Shown here: positions 53,499 through 62,988 of the stretch, in pieces
Layout of the letters: each line of letters opens with the position of its first letter
Numbering within the stretch: the first letter of the stretch is position 1
Assembly: GCA_947500435.1 (NCBI GenBank)
Contig: CANMRV010000003.1
Coordinates: 1-64,000, forward strand
Length of the DNA stretch: 64,000 bases
DNA from: an uncultured Flavobacteriaceae bacterium
Lineage (GTDB): Bacteria > Bacteroidota > Bacteroidia > Flavobacteriales > Flavobacteriaceae
Direction: 5' to 3'
Translations under genes and position numbers: made by a program
Notes under the pieces: model-generated
The model's input: only the letters and a program-made list of their open reading frames with translations
The model's database searches: none
What the model was told of the DNA's origin: nothing

Positions 53499-54803
53499 AT
53501 GAAAACTACTGTCCTAAAGTTCCTTGTATTACTATTTGCAGTTGCGCCATCTAGTTTGGCAGCTGAAACCGTGAAAGAGGAACCTAATGCAATTACAGGA
53601 GACTATACACTTGTGGTTACAGGATATGACTGGGGCCCTGGAGTAAACAAGGTTGTTTTATCTATGGGGGAAGAGGTGTTAGAAGTAAAAGCTGCTGATT
53701 TTTCCGTAGCAGTTGAACGAAGCTCAGAAGGCGTAGAAATGAGGCCCGAGGAAGCAAGTGGAGATAGAAAGGTAGTTTATGCCTACGTTTCAGACGAAAA
53801 GGGAAATAGAATTACCACGGGAAGTCATGTTACGCTTGTGCTATTCGTGAGTCCAGATGATCCTTTGACCTCACCTATCAAGTATATTTTCAAAGATGGT
53901 CGTGGAAGTAACCAATGGATCGAATATAACATGACTATTACCCATTCAACTTCGGAAAAAGTATGGAATACCGAAACAGGACGTATCATGCCGGACCTTG
54001 ACAAATTTGATTTAACGGGAACCTTTTCTAAAGATGGAATTTCGTTGACCTATGCATACTTTGCTCCGCAAAATACCTCTGGAAAATCTCCTTTAATTAT
54101 TTGGCTCCACGGTGGTGGAGAAGGAGGAACAGATCCAAGTATTGCATTGATTGCAAATAAGGCAACCAATTATGCTTCTGATGAGATTCAGGCGATTTTT
54201 GGAGGTGCTCATGTACTTGTTCCTCAAAGTCCAACATTTTGGATGCAGAGTGCCAGCGGGGAATATACCCGAGGAAAAGAAAACGATATTTACAATGAGG
54301 CTCTAATGGGCTTGATTGAGAAATATGTAGCTGACAACCCCGGAGTTGATGAAAATAGAATTTATGTTGGTGGCTGTTCAAATGGCGGCTATATGAGTTT
54401 AAAGCTATTGCTGTTGCATCCAGATTATTTTGCCGCAGCCTACATAAGTGCTTTGGCCTATCATGAGCAGTACATAACAGATGCGCAAATCGAAAGCATC
54501 AAAAACATTCCAATGTGGTTCGTTCATTCCAAAGACGACCCTGTTACCAAGCCGGATGAAACTGTTGTGCCTCTATATCATAGATTAATTAAAGCAGCCG
54601 CTTCAAACACCCATTTTTCATATTACGACTATGTAGCTGATTTGAGCGGAGTTTATGGAGGAGAGGATTATCGTTTTAATGGACATTGGTCATGGATATA
54701 TTCTCATGCGAATCATGCGAATTTTGATTTTGATGGAAGTCCCGTCAAAGTCGATGGTACGGCAGTATCGTTAATGCAATGGATGGCAAAGCAAAGCAAG
54801 TAG
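53499..54803 (+). CDS. secreted alpha/beta-hydrolase (prolyl oligopeptidase/esterase-like)
   Basis: From ATG 53499 a signal peptide is seen (VLKFLVLLFAVAPSSLAAE). An N-terminal beta domain follows (about 25-165), then an alpha/beta-hydrolase domain with the oxyanion stretch LIIWLHGGGEGG, the nucleophile in YVGGCSNGGYMS (Ser in G-C-S-N-G), an Asp in FVHSKDDPVT and a C-terminal His in YSHANHANF. The order resembles the feruloyl/acetyl esterase and PHB-depolymerase-like group. A start 36 bases upstream would add a polar stretch. It faces the SusC/SusD pair and might deacylate the same glycan. Confidence 0.82.
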   Translation: MKTTVLKFLVLLFAVAPSSLAAETVKEEPNAITGDYTLVVTGYDWGPGVNKVVLSMGEEVLEVKAADFSVAVERSSEGVEMRPEEASGDRKVVYAYVSDEKGNRITTGSHVTLVLFVSPDDPLTSPIKYIFKDGRGSNQWIEYNMTITHSTSEKVWNTETGRIMPDLDKFDLTGTFSKDGISLTYAYFAPQNTSGKSPLIIWLHGGGEGGTDPSIALIANKATNYASDEIQAIFGGAHVLVPQSPTFWMQSASGEYTRGKENDIYNEALMGLIEKYVADNPGVDENRIYVGGCSNGGYMSLKLLLLHPDYFAAAYISALAYHEQYITDAQIESIKNIPMWFVHSKDDPVTKPDETVVPLYHRLIKAAASNTHFSYYDYVADLSGVYGGEDYRFNGHWSWIYSHANHANFDFDGSPVKVDGTAVSLMQWMAKQSK

Positions 54804-54831
54804 TGCTTTTTAATGCTGATTTTTGAAAATC

Positions 54832-54863
54832 AAAAGCCGATGCTATTTCCAACACCGGCTTTT
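54832..54863. terminator. hairpin between convergent hydrolase and SusD genes
   Basis: AAAAGCCG and CGGCTTTT form an 8-bp stem with a 16-base loop. The T run is short, so it is a modest, probably bidirectional terminator. Confidence 0.5.
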
Positions 54864-54909
54864 AACTCACTAACTCAAACACTATTTTCAAAGGTCTATT
54901 AATAGAATA

Positions 54910-56655
54910 TTAATACCCCTGATTCTGTTCTAGGAAACCTACTACACCCGAAGCACCATCAATCGCACTTTGTGGAATTGGAAACAATCTATTGTTTGCA
55001 TCAGCATCGGTCTTATCTGTCCAAGAATCTTCGTATTTGCCAAAGCGAATTTGATCTCCTCTTCGAAAACCTTCCCAATACAATTCAAAACCGCGCTCAA
55101 GGAACAGGATGTCCAAATCAATCGCACTTAAAGCTGCCGGGGTTTGATCAGGCCGCGCAGTTCTTGATGTTCTTACGAGGTTAATATCTGCTAACGCACC
55201 TGCATTATCCCCTTTTCTTAACTTCGCTTCTGCTCGCATCAAATAAACTTCTGCCAAACGCATCAGTACTAAATCTACGCTGCTGAAGTTATTTCCATTG
55301 GGAGATGTGCGGCTAAATTGATATTTTGCTACACGATACCCCTTATTGTGTAATGAACCCTCAAGAGTAAAGTTTACATCTTCTGTATGGTTCACATAAC
55401 CTACATCTCTATCGGGCCCATTTCCCTTTATTTGTTTACTTGGATAGATTCTAACTCCACCGTCATCACAGGTGAGAAATGCGCCATCATCGCCTTTTCT
55501 AGGCCCCCATTGTGTACCGCGCAAAATACCTCTATTCATCTCATAATTTTCAGGAGTATCACAATAAAAGTGGTCTTCATCATTCAAAGGCGAAAGACCG
55601 GTAAGGTCAACTAATTCAGCTGGGATTTGCTGGTTTAGCTGAAAGAACCTGGAATCGGCCTCAGCGGGATCAACATCCCCATTGGCATCAACCCAAGTTT
55701 GGTAAAAATCGGAAGTAATGGCTGGGCCATCGGTACCATCTGAACTGGGATATTCTAGTCTACCCCAAACAGAACCCGCAATTGACCAATACGTCCAACG
55801 ACTATGTTCTCTTCTCAAGACCCCGCGTTGGTCTAAAGCAAAGATCAGCTCAGCATTTTCACGGTTGTCATCGCTGAACAAATCAAAATATTCCGGAGAT
55901 AAGCTGTACAAACCAGAGTTAATGACGTTGTCAGTGTATTGGATTACTTTGTCCATATCCGCTGTTGTAAAATCTGGAGTACCATAAGGATCACGATACA
56001 CAGGAGCATTCAAATGTAATCTTGCCAAGAAGCCCCAGACAGCGCTCTGTGTCATTCTACCAGACCCCTTATCGGTATTGATAAGATCAACTACTGCCAT
56101 AAATTCACCTTCGATATAATCAATTGCCTCTTGTGTTCGAAGCACCTCGGAAAGCTCGTTTATTGACTCTTTTTTTAGTACAATGCCCCAACTATCTAAA
56201 AGCAACATGTTCAAATACGCCCGCAGAGCCCTCATCTCGTGCAAAGCCCCCGTTGCTTCAGCATTTCCCTCCTCGGACAAGGGTGTCAATACTTCAATTG
56301 CGGCCAACGTTCTAGAGATATTCTTCGTAAGCTCATTCCAAGAGCTACTTACTAAATCGTTGGTCGGGGTTATAGTATGAGCATGTGTTGCCAAAAATTT
56401 ACCGCCGTCAAACCAATCCGTTCCGCCCCGATACGGCAAAATGGCCTCGTCAGCAGCAATTAATTGCAAACCATAGTAGTTTGTATGTCTCCAAGTCCAA
56501 GAAACTTGTCCGTAAGCTGGTGCGATAGCTCCGCTTATTGCTTCGGCTTGTCCACCAAATTCAGATTCATCGAGTCTCTCTTCCTCTAAATCAGTACAAT
56601 TCCAACTCAACAGGGAAGCGATTACCAATACTGTTATAAAAATTTTATTTTTCAT
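54910..56655 (-). CDS. SusD/RagB-family surface lipoprotein
   Basis: A lipoprotein signal ends LLSWNC (Cys20). The rest (581 residues) has the SusD plan of tetratricopeptide helices: VLTPLSEEGNAEATGALHEM, RALRAYLNMLLLDSWGIVLK, SAVWGFLARLHLNAPVYRDP. Toward the C-terminus come VDLVLMRLAEVYLMRAEAKL, DNAGALADINLVRTSRTARP and LERGFELYWEGFRRGDQIRF, which are SusD hallmarks. It binds the ligand outside the cell and forms a lid on its SusC partner. It lies 19 bases downstream of the SusC gene. The substrate is unknown. Confidence 0.95.
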   Translation of the reverse strand: MKNKIFITVLVIASLLSWNCTDLEEERLDESEFGGQAEAISGAIAPAYGQVSWTWRHTNYYGLQLIAADEAILPYRGGTDWFDGGKFLATHAHTITPTNDLVSSSWNELTKNISRTLAAIEVLTPLSEEGNAEATGALHEMRALRAYLNMLLLDSWGIVLKKESINELSEVLRTQEAIDYIEGEFMAVVDLINTDKGSGRMTQSAVWGFLARLHLNAPVYRDPYGTPDFTTADMDKVIQYTDNVINSGLYSLSPEYFDLFSDDNRENAELIFALDQRGVLRREHSRWTYWSIAGSVWGRLEYPSSDGTDGPAITSDFYQTWVDANGDVDPAEADSRFFQLNQQIPAELVDLTGLSPLNDEDHFYCDTPENYEMNRGILRGTQWGPRKGDDGAFLTCDDGGVRIYPSKQIKGNGPDRDVGYVNHTEDVNFTLEGSLHNKGYRVAKYQFSRTSPNGNNFSSVDLVLMRLAEVYLMRAEAKLRKGDNAGALADINLVRTSRTARPDQTPAALSAIDLDILFLERGFELYWEGFRRGDQIRFGKYEDSWTDKTDADANNRLFPIPQSAIDGASGVVGFLEQNQGY

Positions 56656-56674
56656 CTGTAAATCAATTTTTTTA

Positions 56675-59644
56675 TTAGAATGTTACGTTTAAGCCGAATA
56701 GAAATGTCCTAGGCGTAGGATAGGTAAAACGGTCGATTCCGAACGTTTGAATACCGTCAATGGCACTTCCAGTATTTACTTCAGGATCAAAACCTGAGTA
56801 ATCGGTAATAACAAAAAGGTTTTGACCAGTTATTGAAAATCGTATGCCGTTTACCAAATCACCAAATGTGCCTTTCGGGTTTAATGTATAAGCCAAAGTA
56901 GCGTTGTTCAATCTTAGATAACTACCATCTTCCAAATAACGGGTAGACACTTCATTGGAATTGCTATTATCTTCATTAGGAAATTGTATTGCAAAATCAG
57001 TAGTATTGAGATTTCTACTAAGTTGACCTCTACTGAATAACGTCATGGCCGTATGGTTGTAAATTTTATTTCCAGAAACCCCGTTAAAATTCAATCCCAA
57101 AGAAAGTTCCTTGTACTTAAAATTCAAAAAGAAGGCATAAATAAGGTCAGGCAGGGCACTACCGGCAGCGATTCGATCATTGTCCAAAGACTCACCGTCG
57201 GCAACAACATCTGTAAATTCGTTGAACCCTTCTGCGTTTATTCCTATAAATTCCTTCATATAGAAGGTCCCTACTGGCTCGTTATTGAGGTATCCATTGA
57301 TGGTAGCGCCTGTTTGACCACCCCCTGATGCAGCACCGGTAGTGAGGATGGAGTATGGGGAATCGACCACCTTATTGTCTGTATAGGCAATATTGCCCCC
57401 AATGTTATATGAAAAATCTTTTGTGAAATCGCTATTGTAGTCCAATGCAAATTCAACACCTGAGTTTTGAATTTCCATATCTTCAATGTTCGTCCAGAAT
57501 TTTTCAGTTGGCTGAATAGGGTCAATCTTAAACGCAAACAAAACCACGTCGCTCGTTACTTTATTAAAGTAATCTAACGAACCGGTTAATCTGTTGTTCA
57601 ACAATCCAAAATCTAGACCAACGGTGGTTTGTGTGGCAACCTCCCATTTTAGGTCTGGGTTATCTGTACGCACAGCCACGGTGCCGAAAGGATAATCATC
57701 CAATGTCGAAGCATTTGGATCAAGAGGGTAGGTGTCATTGTTATCTTTTGAATCAATAAAACTTGCTAAGCTTACTTTACTGTCTATACCATCTTGGTTA
57801 CCCGTTTGCCCCCAACTCACCCTTAGTTTAAGATTGGTGAATAAATTGTTGTCGCTCATGAAATTTTCATTATGAATGTTCCAACCCAATCCTATTGATG
57901 GAAAGTATCCATATTTATTGTTTTTCCCGAATTTGGAAGAACCATCTGCTCGCATGGTGGCAGTTAATAAATACTTACTGTCATACCCATATTGCACCCT
58001 TGCAAAAAAGGATTGGAGTTCGTTTTTTGTAGCTACTGAATTTAGCGTGGTAGGAAGGGTTTCGGTACTTATTTGGTCTTGAAATTTTGGTTCGATACCA
58101 TTATCGGCAAAACCTTCTAATTGTATTATTTTGCGTTCGAAATCTGTTTCTTGATACGAATGACCAGCCAAGGCTACTAGATTATGTTTACCAGTATCAA
58201 AAGAATAGGTTAGGGTATTCTCAACTAAAAAATTACTGTTGGTTGTGGTAAACGTATTCAAAAACCCGTCTTCACTCCCTTCCAACAATACGTAGGGTAT
58301 TTGCTGTTGATCACGTGTTGTAGAGGAATAGTCTACACCAAGATTCACTCTAAAAGTCAATCCTTTCACAATCTCCAAGGAAGGCATAATATTAGCCAAG
58401 ATTCGATTGCTGTTTGCTTCATCTGAGTAAAGCCGATTTCGAAGAACAGGATTTAATCGTTCGTCTAAAAATGTCGGCTCTCCGTTTGTGAATACCGGTA
58501 TGGTAGGATTCAATTGTAGCATATCGGAGGCAGTGGCAGTGGCATTGGGCCTTTCATTCAAAACTCTTGAAGCTGTAAGGTTAAAATCAACATTGAAGCG
58601 CCCGTCTAAGGCTTTCTGAGTCAAATTTACCCTGCCAGAATATCGTTTTAGCGAACTGTTCTCGAAAGTACCTTCTTGATTGTCGAGACCGGTGGATATA
58701 AAATAAGAGAATTTATCACTAGCACCGCCGCTCATTGAGAAGTTCACATTTTTCGAGATACCAGTTCTTGTCAGTTCGTCTTGCCAATCGGTATTTGCAC
58801 CTTGGTCGTCTAAGGTACCGCCAACGGCCGCGACTTGTTGTCTAAATTCAGAAGCACTGAACACGTCCATTTTATTCGAAATATTCGAAATTGCCGTCGA
58901 AACGGATAAGTTCATCTCAGTCTTGCCAGATTTTCCTTTTTTGGTGGTTATCACAACAACCCCGTTGGCAGCTCGGGCTCCATAAATCGCCGTAGCAGAA
59001 GCATCCTTTAAAACATCGATTGCCTCGATATCTTGTGGATTGATGAAGTTCAAAGGATTTGATTCCAGTCCGGTTGAACTATTATCGATTACGAACCCAT
59101 CAATTACAAAAAGTGGTGTCGTACCTGATCGAAGACTTCCTACACCACGAATAATAATGTTTTGGGAAGCGCCGGGTTCACCACTTACAGAGGTAACATT
59201 TACACCCGCTAGTTTCCCTTGTAAAAGTTGCCCTGGGTTTGCTACCACCCCTTTATTGAAATCTTCACTTTTTATAGAGGCGATAGAACCGGTCACATCC
59301 GATTTCTTCTGTGTTCCATACCCGACGACAACGACATCTTCCAATTGGGTGGCATCCTCATCGAGTTGGACACTTACACTGGTTTGCCCATTTAGTGGGA
59401 TGTCAGTTGTAGTATATCCCAAGTAAGAAACTTCCAGAACAGTGTTTAGATCAGCAACTTCTATGGTGAAATTACCATCAAAATCCGTAGTGGTACCATT
59501 CACGGTACCCTTTTCTATAACACTCGCCCCAGGTAGGGGAGTATTTTGATTGTCAGTGACGGTACCGGTCACTGTGGTTTGCGCCCATGCCATGGAGGCG
59601 AAGCATAGCAAACAGACATACATTAAAAGCGTTCGTTTTTTCAT
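56675..59644 (-). CDS. SusC/RagA-family TonB-linked outer-membrane protein
   Basis: The signal peptide (about 1-21, ending ASMAWAQ) is followed by a CarboxypepD_reg-like domain (about 22-105: TVTGTVTDNQNTPLPGASVI) and a plug domain (about 110-230) with the SusC hallmarks VVVGYGTQKKSDVTGSIASI, PLFVIDGFVID and IEAIDVLKDASATAIYGARA. The barrel fills the rest and ends RTFLFGLNVTF. At 989 residues the size is normal. It imports oligomers with the SusD partner encoded next. The promoter region carries a striking 24-bp palindrome. Confidence 0.96.
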   Translation of the reverse strand: MKKRTLLMYVCLLCFASMAWAQTTVTGTVTDNQNTPLPGASVIEKGTVNGTTTDFDGNFTIEVADLNTVLEVSYLGYTTTDIPLNGQTSVSVQLDEDATQLEDVVVVGYGTQKKSDVTGSIASIKSEDFNKGVVANPGQLLQGKLAGVNVTSVSGEPGASQNIIIRGVGSLRSGTTPLFVIDGFVIDNSSTGLESNPLNFINPQDIEAIDVLKDASATAIYGARAANGVVVITTKKGKSGKTEMNLSVSTAISNISNKMDVFSASEFRQQVAAVGGTLDDQGANTDWQDELTRTGISKNVNFSMSGGASDKFSYFISTGLDNQEGTFENSSLKRYSGRVNLTQKALDGRFNVDFNLTASRVLNERPNATATASDMLQLNPTIPVFTNGEPTFLDERLNPVLRNRLYSDEANSNRILANIMPSLEIVKGLTFRVNLGVDYSSTTRDQQQIPYVLLEGSEDGFLNTFTTTNSNFLVENTLTYSFDTGKHNLVALAGHSYQETDFERKIIQLEGFADNGIEPKFQDQISTETLPTTLNSVATKNELQSFFARVQYGYDSKYLLTATMRADGSSKFGKNNKYGYFPSIGLGWNIHNENFMSDNNLFTNLKLRVSWGQTGNQDGIDSKVSLASFIDSKDNNDTYPLDPNASTLDDYPFGTVAVRTDNPDLKWEVATQTTVGLDFGLLNNRLTGSLDYFNKVTSDVVLFAFKIDPIQPTEKFWTNIEDMEIQNSGVEFALDYNSDFTKDFSYNIGGNIAYTDNKVVDSPYSILTTGAASGGGQTGATINGYLNNEPVGTFYMKEFIGINAEGFNEFTDVVADGESLDNDRIAAGSALPDLIYAFFLNFKYKELSLGLNFNGVSGNKIYNHTAMTLFSRGQLSRNLNTTDFAIQFPNEDNSNSNEVSTRYLEDGSYLRLNNATLAYTLNPKGTFGDLVNGIRFSITGQNLFVITDYSGFDPEVNTGSAIDGIQTFGIDRFTYPTPRTFLFGLNVTF

Positions 59645-59991
59645 ATAGTTTAATATTAGTTGATGACTGATTAGGGGGATTTATCACATTGAATATTCTT
59701 CAATACTTAACTAATGTAGCTATTAATTCCGTATTACGAAAACGTTATAGTGTTTCTAAAAAATCAATTTTATGTAAAAATGCAGTTAAATCCTTAAATA
59801 TAACGTTAACGTTAACGTTATACTTTTTGAGAGGGTTTAAAAAAACAGGATTTTTAAGCGCTACTCTTGACTTATTATTATTTCTGGAGTAAAAGTTATT
59901 TTGAAGTGAAAGGTTCTTAACTAAGAAACGGCATCCAAAATTTTTGAAAATTGGAAAGAACTGCTTTTCTTTAATAAGGTTTCTCAAAGGC
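59645..59991. other. 347-base spacer with SusC/D promoter
   Basis: No gene was seen. It holds the triple AACGTT palindrome and, 45 bases nearer the SusC gene, a single AACGTTAT (59752-59759). Both are on the promoter side of SusC and downstream of the 3' end of the phosphatase fusion gene's neighbour strand. Confidence 0.5.
59799..59822. promoter_or_regulatory. 24-bp perfect palindrome of three AACGTT units
   Basis: Starting TAT, three directly abutting AACGTT hexamers are followed by ATA, so the whole is its own reverse complement. It lies 155 bases upstream of the SusC start. A central CG flanked by AA/TT is the usual core of LacI/GalR operators, and SusC/D pairs are often under such control. 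No LacI gene is in the window. Confidence 0.6.
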
Positions 59992-61785
59992 TTATTTGTC
60001 AACCTTCATATCCAACGCGCTCAAGATTTTAAAAAAGATTAAATTATTTTCATAGACTCCGCGAAATTCGTCAGATTTTGGACCGTAGGCAAAGACCGGA
60101 ACCATGACACCAGTATGGTCGTCTGTAGTAAAGTTACCTTCAATTTGATTCAAGGTAGCATCTCCCTGAGGAATGGTCAGTCCACCAGTCTCATGATCGG
60201 CAGTAACGATTACCAAGGTATTACCATCACTATCAGCGAAGCGAAGCGCTTCACCTATTGCCATATCAAAAGCGAGGCCCTCTTGTATGATGCCACCGAT
60301 ATTGTTGGCGTGTCCGTTGGAATCAATTTTGGCGCCTTCTACCATCAAGAAAAAAGGCTGGTCTTTTTTGGTCAAAAAGTGGAGCGTACTTTTTAAAGCT
60401 CCGGAAAGATTTTCGGGTTTTTCATCTGATAAATCCTTTTTTGGGAAAAAGTAACCCGCTTTGTCTTTTTTGGAATCTTCGATGGCCTCTAATGATTCGA
60501 GCATGGAAAACTCTCCAAAATTTGATTTGAAAAGAGATTCCTCCGGTTTTTTAGCTATGAAAATGGATAGCTGGCTTTTAAGTAAATCAGAACTAATCCC
60601 ATCCGACATGGAACGGTCTTTTTGATGGGCGTAAAATCCGGAAGGCGTGGCTCCGGTGATTTCATCAGTAGTAACTATTCCCGTAGTGTACTTCTTTTTT
60701 GAAAGAACTTCAATAATGTTCTCTAGTCTCTTTCCTGTTTCGTCGACACCAATAGCCCTATTGGGTACTTTCTTACCTGTGGCCATGGCGGTAGCCGAGC
60801 CCGCCGAATCAGTCGTGAAATCATCGGATGATTGCGTTTTTAGCAGCCCTATATTTTTGAACTGTGCTAGGGAAAGCTCTCCATTATTAGCCAATGCGGT
60901 TGCGGAAATCTGTGTTAATCCGTTTCCGTCACCAATCAATAGAATGATGTTTTTTACCTTACTAGACTTTCCATCGGTTTTGAAATTAGGTCGATACACT
61001 TCCGAAATCTTGAGATTTTGATATTCCCGTTGAGGTAGACTTTTTAAGTACCGATTGCATTCGAAAGGATTATCGGTATTGATATAGTCGACGCCCATTT
61101 TTGCAAAGGCCTTCCAAGCAGTTTTTGAATCGGGTGTTCCCCAGAAACGAAATGGTTTTTTGAAATCATGGGCTTTTTGAATGGTCTTTGAAACCACATC
61201 AAAGTCTTCTGCGGTTAAACGCCCTTTGCCGTTCCAATCGGAGAATTTTCTGAAATTCAAACTTATCAAGGCTATCTTGTCAAGAATATCTTGGCTGGGC
61301 ACAGAATCCAGACTTTGGTAATCAAATGTTATGTATTCGGGGTAATTCTTATATTCCTCCAGTCTTGGTCTGTTTCCTGAGATTACAATTGCTAGTTGTT
61401 CGCTCGAAATAAGGAAGGGGTATTTTTCCAAGGTATTTACCAATACCTCTAAAGTGGCCTTGGCCTCAGATTTCACATCGACCAATAGTTGTAAAGGTTT
61501 ATCTGATAATAAGTCCAAGTCCATCGCTTGGAGCAAAGGCTTCAGATACAAGGTCTCTAAATCCCTGCCTGATTGGATTTCCTTAGAATAGTGGGCTACA
61601 AAAAGAGAGTCGCCCACCAAAAAAATATCGGCTTCCAAAGAACTTACTCCCGCAGAAATTGCCTTCCAAAAAGGAACATTTTGCTCATAATCATTGTGCG
61701 AATGAATGGCATATTCTTGAGATGGTTGTGCTAGGGCGACTGTACAACTCAAAAAAACCAGCGCTAAAAGATATTTCCGAATCAT
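59992..61785 (-). CDS. fusion of glycerophosphodiesterase-like and alkaline phosphatase domains
   Basis: A signal peptide (ending TVALAQ) is followed by a PI-PLC/glycerophosphodiester-phosphodiesterase-like barrel (about 24-255) with His28 and His30 in IHSHNDYEQ, the acidic pair Glu51/Asp53 in LEADIF and a final strand YINTDNPFEC. The second domain (about 277-590) is alkaline phosphatase: IGDGNGLTQ (Asp286), DSAGSATAMATG with nucleophile Ser327, IVTADHETGGL and DDHTGVMVPVFAYGP. One protein could therefore split a phosphodiester and then release phosphate. It precedes the SusC/D pair on the same strand but is separated by 347 bases. Confidence 0.9.
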   Translation of the reverse strand: MIRKYLLALVFLSCTVALAQPSQEYAIHSHNDYEQNVPFWKAISAGVSSLEADIFLVGDSLFVAHYSKEIQSGRDLETLYLKPLLQAMDLDLLSDKPLQLLVDVKSEAKATLEVLVNTLEKYPFLISSEQLAIVISGNRPRLEEYKNYPEYITFDYQSLDSVPSQDILDKIALISLNFRKFSDWNGKGRLTAEDFDVVSKTIQKAHDFKKPFRFWGTPDSKTAWKAFAKMGVDYINTDNPFECNRYLKSLPQREYQNLKISEVYRPNFKTDGKSSKVKNIILLIGDGNGLTQISATALANNGELSLAQFKNIGLLKTQSSDDFTTDSAGSATAMATGKKVPNRAIGVDETGKRLENIIEVLSKKKYTTGIVTTDEITGATPSGFYAHQKDRSMSDGISSDLLKSQLSIFIAKKPEESLFKSNFGEFSMLESLEAIEDSKKDKAGYFFPKKDLSDEKPENLSGALKSTLHFLTKKDQPFFLMVEGAKIDSNGHANNIGGIIQEGLAFDMAIGEALRFADSDGNTLVIVTADHETGGLTIPQGDATLNQIEGNFTTDDHTGVMVPVFAYGPKSDEFRGVYENNLIFFKILSALDMKVDK

Positions 61786-61826
61786 GGTTATTTTATTTCA
61801 GGTGCAAAGTATACAATGTAATCGTT

Positions 61827-62921
61827 TCAATTGTCTTTCAATAAAGCTTTGCCTGTCATGCCATTGGCCATCTCGGTCAGTTTTAGTTGTTGCAACACCG
61901 TCGGTGCAATTTGGTTGCTATACAGTTGTTCTTCTGTAGAGACTTCCCCTTCTGCTTTAACGCCACTTCCGAACATAATGAGCCAGACACTTCCTGCGTC
62001 TTTCACGTCGCTGCCATGGCCTGTCCAGGTACTGAGGTTTATCGCTCCTCTCCCGTGATCTGTAGAAATTATAAAAACAGTATTGCCTTTGTAAAAAGGG
62101 TCTTGCTGTGTAAAATTCCAAAGCTGTTTGATAAAAGCATCTGTGGTATTTGCTGATTTTAGGTAGGCATCATAATGACCACCATGTGCAAAATCATCGG
62201 TTTCTCCATAGGCGATATATACCAATTCGGGATGGTTCTTTTTCATGTGCTCTATGGCATAATGATGGGTAAAAGCATCTAATCGAACGGTACTCCATGG
62301 ACTAGGCACAGTAGGTTGCAATTCGTTCAAAAATTGTTCTCGCTGGGTCAAATCGCCTCCTTCTGCCAATTCAAATCCTGCGTTTACCGGAACTCCTGAA
62401 CGTTCTTCGTTTACGATATAGGGGAAAACATCCCAACTGGCGAATGCTGCAACTTTACCCTTATATCTTAGGTCTTGGTTTGCGATTTCCAAGATTGTTT
62501 TGTTCGGATTATTGATTTTGTCATTGCTATCGATTCTTTTGTCATCTGCAATACCTGATAAAATCTCATTATAACCAGGGTAGCTAAACCACATTTTGTT
62601 GATCAAATCAACTTTGCTTCCTAGGTTTCTATTCCCATGAATTTGCCCCATTTGAACAACTTCTTTCCATAGAAAAGGGAACAAGACTTCCCGCCGTTCT
62701 TTCGGGGAATCGCGCCAAAAACCATTTTTTAAATCCGTGGTATCCCCAACATATTCCTTGTTTGCGATTAAAAGGGGGTCGGCACCTGAGAAAAGTTCTT
62801 GCCATCGTAGACCATCCAAAGTAATCAAAACTACTTTTTTATTTGATGATTCTTGAGCTATGGAATTGAACCCCAAAAAGAGTGTAATTACGACTACTGA
62901 AAAAGACAAAACACGTTTCAT
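61827..62921 (-). CDS. alkaline-phosphatase-superfamily phosphodiesterase/phosphatase
   Basis: A signal peptide (ending NSIAQ) precedes an alkaline-phosphatase-superfamily domain. It has VVLITLDGLRWQELF (metal Asp), a probable nucleophile region WFSYPGYNEIL with Ser or Tyr, YGETDDFAHGGHYDAY (Asp and His ligands), FIISTDHGRG and the last His in WTGHGSD. The spacing resembles nucleotide pyrophosphatase/phosphodiesterase-like enzymes. The nucleophile is less clear than in the neighbouring fusion protein. The gap to the fusion gene is only 41 bases, so they are likely co-transcribed, with this gene first. Confidence 0.87.
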   Translation of the reverse strand: MKRVLSFSVVVITLFLGFNSIAQESSNKKVVLITLDGLRWQELFSGADPLLIANKEYVGDTTDLKNGFWRDSPKERREVLFPFLWKEVVQMGQIHGNRNLGSKVDLINKMWFSYPGYNEILSGIADDKRIDSNDKINNPNKTILEIANQDLRYKGKVAAFASWDVFPYIVNEERSGVPVNAGFELAEGGDLTQREQFLNELQPTVPSPWSTVRLDAFTHHYAIEHMKKNHPELVYIAYGETDDFAHGGHYDAYLKSANTTDAFIKQLWNFTQQDPFYKGNTVFIISTDHGRGAINLSTWTGHGSDVKDAGSVWLIMFGSGVKAEGEVSTEEQLYSNQIAPTVLQQLKLTEMANGMTGKALLKDN

Positions 62922-62988
62922 ATGGTTGATTTTTACACTAGTTTTGGGAAACTAGCCCAATAAAAATAATACTAAAGATTTTGAAACG

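Noticed and set aside
59992..61785. Fusion of two phosphatase domains as an assembly error
   Set aside because: The frame is continuous, both domains have complete motifs, and the linker near residues 255-277 shows no shift in codon use. A genuine fusion is the simpler reading.
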